In this document: positions 61,421 to 64,000 of the stretch, piece after piece
Numbering within the stretch: the stretch's first letter is position 1
Layout: the number at the start of each line of letters is the position of its first letter
Source: Nocardioides sp. PD653-B2
Lineage (GTDB): Bacteria; Actinomycetota; Actinomycetes; Propionibacteriales; Nocardioidaceae
Direction: 5' to 3'
Length of the DNA stretch: 64,000 nucleotides
Assembly: GCF_002117935.1 (NCBI RefSeq)
Contig: NZ_BDJE01000028.1
Span: forward strand, 62,001 to 126,000
Notes under the pieces: generated by a model
The model's input: the letters and a program-made list of their open reading frames with translations, nothing else
Database searches by the model: none
Told to the model about the DNA's origin: nothing
Program-made: the position numbers and the translations under genes

Positions 61421-62718
61421 CCGAGATCCGCGACGACGTGGTGAGCACCGTCGACAAGTACGACCAGATGTTGCGCCTCGCCGACCTCTACGACGGCTCG
61501 GGCGCCGACCTGCGCACCCGCGCCGCGCTCGGGGAGCAGGTGCTCCGCGATCCCGAGGTGGCCGACTCGGCCGAGCTCGCGCCGACGACGTACGCCCGTG
61601 CCGACGAGGCCGTCCGCGGCGCGACCACCGGCAAGCACGGGCTGCTGGCACGTTCGGTCGAGCTCGACGCCGACGCCTTGATCGTGCGCGCGACGGTGCT
61701 CACCTACCGCTGGATCGACGAGCTCCAGGACGCGGCGTACCGCACCCTCGGCTCCATCGCCGGACGCGCGATCGGCTACCTCGCCCCCGAGGTGGCCCTC
61801 GGCGGCGCGATCGTCTCGGCCGGGCTGATCGAGACCGACGCCCTCGACCGCGACGGGGTCGCGTCGTACCTCGAGGAGCTCGCGGAGAACAACCCGGCCC
61901 TGATGGACCACGTCGCGAGCGGCGGCGGCCTCCTCGAGGGCCTGCAGATGCGCTCGCTGCTGACCGCCGGCGTGCTGGCCGGTGAGTCCGCTCCTGCCGC
62001 TGCCCGCGGCGGCCTGCGCGCGGCCGGGATCGAGCCCTTCGCGGCCGACCTCGGCTCGGCGCTGCGCGACGTCGCCGGCGGCGTCGTCGAGCAGCCGGCC
62101 GAGGACCCCCCGCCGTCGAAGGCCGCGGCGGACCGTCCGGCCGGCGTCGAGGAGCTGATGACCAGTCTCGTGAGCGCCGTCCACGCGGTGACCGTCCACG
62201 AGGTCGCGCCCGCGCGCTACATCGCCTACCTCCCCGGCCCGCACGGCGGCCCGCAGCGGCGCCTGCGCCTCGTCGGCGGCGACCACACGGCGTACGCCGA
62301 CCAGGCGGTGCGCGCGATCGAGAGGGCGGTCGCCGACGGGTCCCTCGACGAGGCCGCGCGCGTGATGCTGGTCGGCTGCGGCCAGGGTGGCGTCACCGCC
62401 GTCGGCCTCGCGACGACGCCCGGGTCCGACGCCTACGTCGTCGACCAGGTCGTCACCGCCGGTGCCCCAGCGGCGCTGGTCCCGCGGGTCCCCGAGCCCA
62501 CCCGGGTGCTGTCGCTGGAGGACCGCACCGACCCGGTCGCGCTCTTCGGCTCCCTGGTCAACGCGGGCTCCGACAACCGGCTCACCGTGGTGTTCGACGG
62601 CGGCGAGGAGGACGGCACCTCGTCGTACGTCGTGGGCGGCCGGGCCGCCGACGCCGCGGGCCATCCCGAGCTGCGCGACGAGCTGGCCCGGCTGCGGGAG
62701 CTCGGCTTTCTGTCGTGA
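61417..62718 (+). CDS. Hydrolase-like paralogue lacking catalytic residues (pseudo-enzyme)
   Basis: 433 residues, paralogous to the protein at 58.6 kb: RDPEVADSAELAPTTYARAD aligns with the matching N-terminal helices there, and the C-terminal parts align to LEDRTDPVALFGSLVNAGSD. The nucleophile motif GHSQGG is replaced by GCGQGG: Gly322 stands where Ser339 is in the paralogue. The HDYDHYV histidine region is replaced by SSYVVGG. It therefore should not be a serine hydrolase and may be a binding partner, immunity-like protein or structural substrate. It is followed by palindrome cluster D. Confidence 0.7.
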   Translation: MTEIRDDVVSTVDKYDQMLRLADLYDGSGADLRTRAALGEQVLRDPEVADSAELAPTTYARADEAVRGATTGKHGLLARSVELDADALIVRATVLTYRWIDELQDAAYRTLGSIAGRAIGYLAPEVALGGAIVSAGLIETDALDRDGVASYLEELAENNPALMDHVASGGGLLEGLQMRSLLTAGVLAGESAPAAARGGLRAAGIEPFAADLGSALRDVAGGVVEQPAEDPPPSKAAADRPAGVEELMTSLVSAVHAVTVHEVAPARYIAYLPGPHGGPQRRLRLVGGDHTAYADQAVRAIERAVADGSLDEAARVMLVGCGQGGVTAVGLATTPGSDAYVVDQVVTAGAPAALVPRVPEPTRVLSLEDRTDPVALFGSLVNAGSDNRLTVVFDGGEEDGTSSYVVGGRAADAAGHPELRDELARLRELGFLS

Positions 62719-62739
62719 GGGTGGTCCGGCGGGGTCACC

Positions 62740-62863
62740 AACAGCGCAATTGCGCTGTTGGGCACCTCGACACGCCGCCCGGCCGGGTCACAACGGCGCA
62801 ATTGCGCTGTTGTGCACCTCGACACGCCGCCCAGCCGGGTCACAACGGCGCAATTGCGCTGTT
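62740..62863. repeat. Palindromic repeat cluster D (3 copies)
   Basis: Three palindromes (62740-62759, 62792-62811 and 62844-62863) have cores starting at 62744, 62796 and 62848, a period of 52 bp. The first copy is a perfect 20-bp palindrome, AACAGCGCAATTGCGCTGTT. The spacers inside this cluster are almost identical (CACCTCGACACGCCGCCC) but unlike those of clusters A-C. It lies between convergent stops; nothing else is seen from 62719 to 62904. Confidence 0.92.
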
Positions 62864-62904
62864 GCGGAGGTGCGGAGGTGCGCGCTGGCGCGGAGGTGCC
62901 CGTC

Positions 62905-64000
62905 CTAGAGGATGTCGTGCACGAACTCACCGAGCTGGGTGAGGTTGCGGCACTCGACCATCGGCACCACCTCGCCGTAGCGGGACGCCGCGGAGTCGCC
63001 GGTGTCCCAGTGCCGGCGGTGCTCGGGGTTGAGCCACCAGCTGTGCCGGGCCGCGCCCGCGAGCCGCTCGAGCACGTCGAGGTTCAGGTCGCTGTAGTTG
63101 GAGCGCGCGTCGCCGAGGACGAGCAGCGACGACTTCGGGCCGAGGGCGTCGGCGTGCTGCTCCTCGAACTTCGCGAGTGCGCGGCCGTAGTTGGTGCGCC
63201 CCCAGAGCGCGGCGTGCGACGTGGCGGCGGCGAGGTTCGTCATCACGTCGGCGACGTCGGCACCCGGAGTGAAGTGCTCGGTCACCTCATGGACGTGGTC
63301 GATGAACGTGAAGGCGCGGACCTTCTCGAACTGGTCGCGCAGCGCGTAGACGAGCAGCAGCGTGAACTGCGCGAAGTTCGCGACCGACCCGCTGACGTCG
63401 CAGAGGACGACGAGCTCGGTGCGGTGCGGCCGCTTCGGCTTGTGATGGGTGACGAGCGGGACCCCGCCGGTGGAGATGGAGGCCCGGACCGTACGCCGGA
63501 AGTCGAGCGGACCCCGACGCCTCGCGTGGTGCTCCTGGGTGAGACGGGTCGCGAGCCGGCGCGCGAGCGGGTAGATCTCGCGGCGCATGTCCTCGAGGTC
63601 CGACTTCCGCGCGGCGGTGAAGTCGATCCGGTCGATGCTCGGGCGGATCGCGACGTTCGCGACGTGCTCGGGCCCCTTCTCCTCGGCGATCCGGCGGCGG
63701 GCGTCGTCCTCGACCATCTTCGTGAAGGAGCCGATCCGGCGCCCGGCCTCGCGACGCGCCTCGCCGTCGAGCCGCCCGTCGGCCAGCAGCGCCTGCACGA
63801 CGCGGTCCACCAGCTCGGACGGCGACACCCGCTGGAGCGCGGTGTACGCCGACCACGACGACAGCCCGGGCCCGCGGCCCGGCATCGCCCCGAAGCGCGC
63901 CACCATCTCGGCCGCCAGCTGCAGCAGCGCCTGCTGGTCGCCGTCGGAGAGCGCGTCGAAGAGCTCGTCGCGGAAGCCGGCCAGCTGCTCGGCGTTGTCG
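62905..64000 (-). CDS. VWA-domain (CoxE-like) protein, 5' end outside window
   Basis: At least 365 residues; the frame continues past base 64000, so the start is not visible. The N-terminal part is helical and Arg-rich. The von Willebrand A domain shows the MIDAS motif DVSGSVANF (D-x-S-x-S) after ELVVLC, with GRTNYGRALAKF and LVLGDARSN supplying the Thr and Asp. Such proteins pair with MoxR-type AAA+ ATPases for metal insertion or complex assembly (CoxE in carbon monoxide dehydrogenase maturation). The partner would be outside the window. Confidence 0.85.
   Translation of the reverse strand, partial: DNAEQLAGFRDELFDALSDGDQQALLQLAAEMVARFGAMPGRGPGLSSWSAYTALQRVSPSELVDRVVQALLADGRLDGEARREAGRRIGSFTKMVEDDARRRIAEEKGPEHVANVAIRPSIDRIDFTAARKSDLEDMRREIYPLARRLATRLTQEHHARRRGPLDFRRTVRASISTGGVPLVTHHKPKRPHRTELVVLCDVSGSVANFAQFTLLLVYALRDQFEKVRAFTFIDHVHEVTEHFTPGADVADVMTNLAAATSHAALWGRTNYGRALAKFEEQHADALGPKSSLLVLGDARSNYSDLNLDVLERLAGAARHSWWLNPEHRRHWDTGDSAASRYGEVVPMVECRNLTQLGEFVHDIL

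Overview
The window is a very GC-rich actinobacterial chromosome segment with GTG-rich starts, ATGA/GTGA stop-start overlaps and many promoters placed directly on start codons. It carries WhiB, MarP, PonA2 and an ESX (type VII) secretion locus. Gene content, together with a short intergenic palindrome whose translations read TAQLR/NSAIALL, suggests Nocardioides or a close relative. The genus is an inference.

Left part (1-28 kb). A truncated nitrate transporter faces an acetate module (DUF485-actP, then acs). From acs onward the order follows the M. tuberculosis Rv3667-Rv3683 block: acs, a holin-like membrane protein, the leftward operon nth-tlpA-nudix-marP, crp, an MBL hydrolase, RidA, DUF4177, two ArsA/GET3-type ATPases, whiB4, ponA2 and a metallophosphoesterase. 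Two stretches break that order. One is a DUF559 nuclease-fold gene bracketed by palindrome arrays (10.9-12.2 kb). The other is a block of Nramp-like transporter, VOC protein, MFS pump, SDR, luciferase-like oxidoreductase and a two-subunit CoA-transferase (14.6-21.3 kb).

Middle part (28-36 kb). This is housekeeping: tRNA-Pro(CGG), a proline-rich membrane protein, lysC-asd, DUF5063, recR, ybaB, dnaX, the signal recognition particle RNA and tRNA-Ser(GGA).

Right part (36-64 kb). The ESX locus holds eccC on + and, divergently, a second EccD-like protein, two WXG100 proteins, eccD, eccB and mycP. No eccE or eccA is present. After it come small conserved genes, a K+/H+ antiporter and an FAD oxidoreductase with a KstR-like operator. 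A secreted protein of about 1,896 residues with ten DUF11-type repeats and an aminotransferase follow. The end of the window has a second ESX-related cluster: two WXG-like proteins that share a C-terminal tail, an EspG-like protein, an alpha/beta-hydrolase (GHSQG) and a paralogue that has lost the nucleophile. A VWA protein is cut by the right edge.

The most unusual structures are eleven copies of a 20-bp palindrome (consensus AACAGCGCAATTGCGCTGTT) in four clusters with 51-52 bp periodicity, mostly at convergent gene ends, and the putative ESX substrate cassette with its pseudo-hydrolase.
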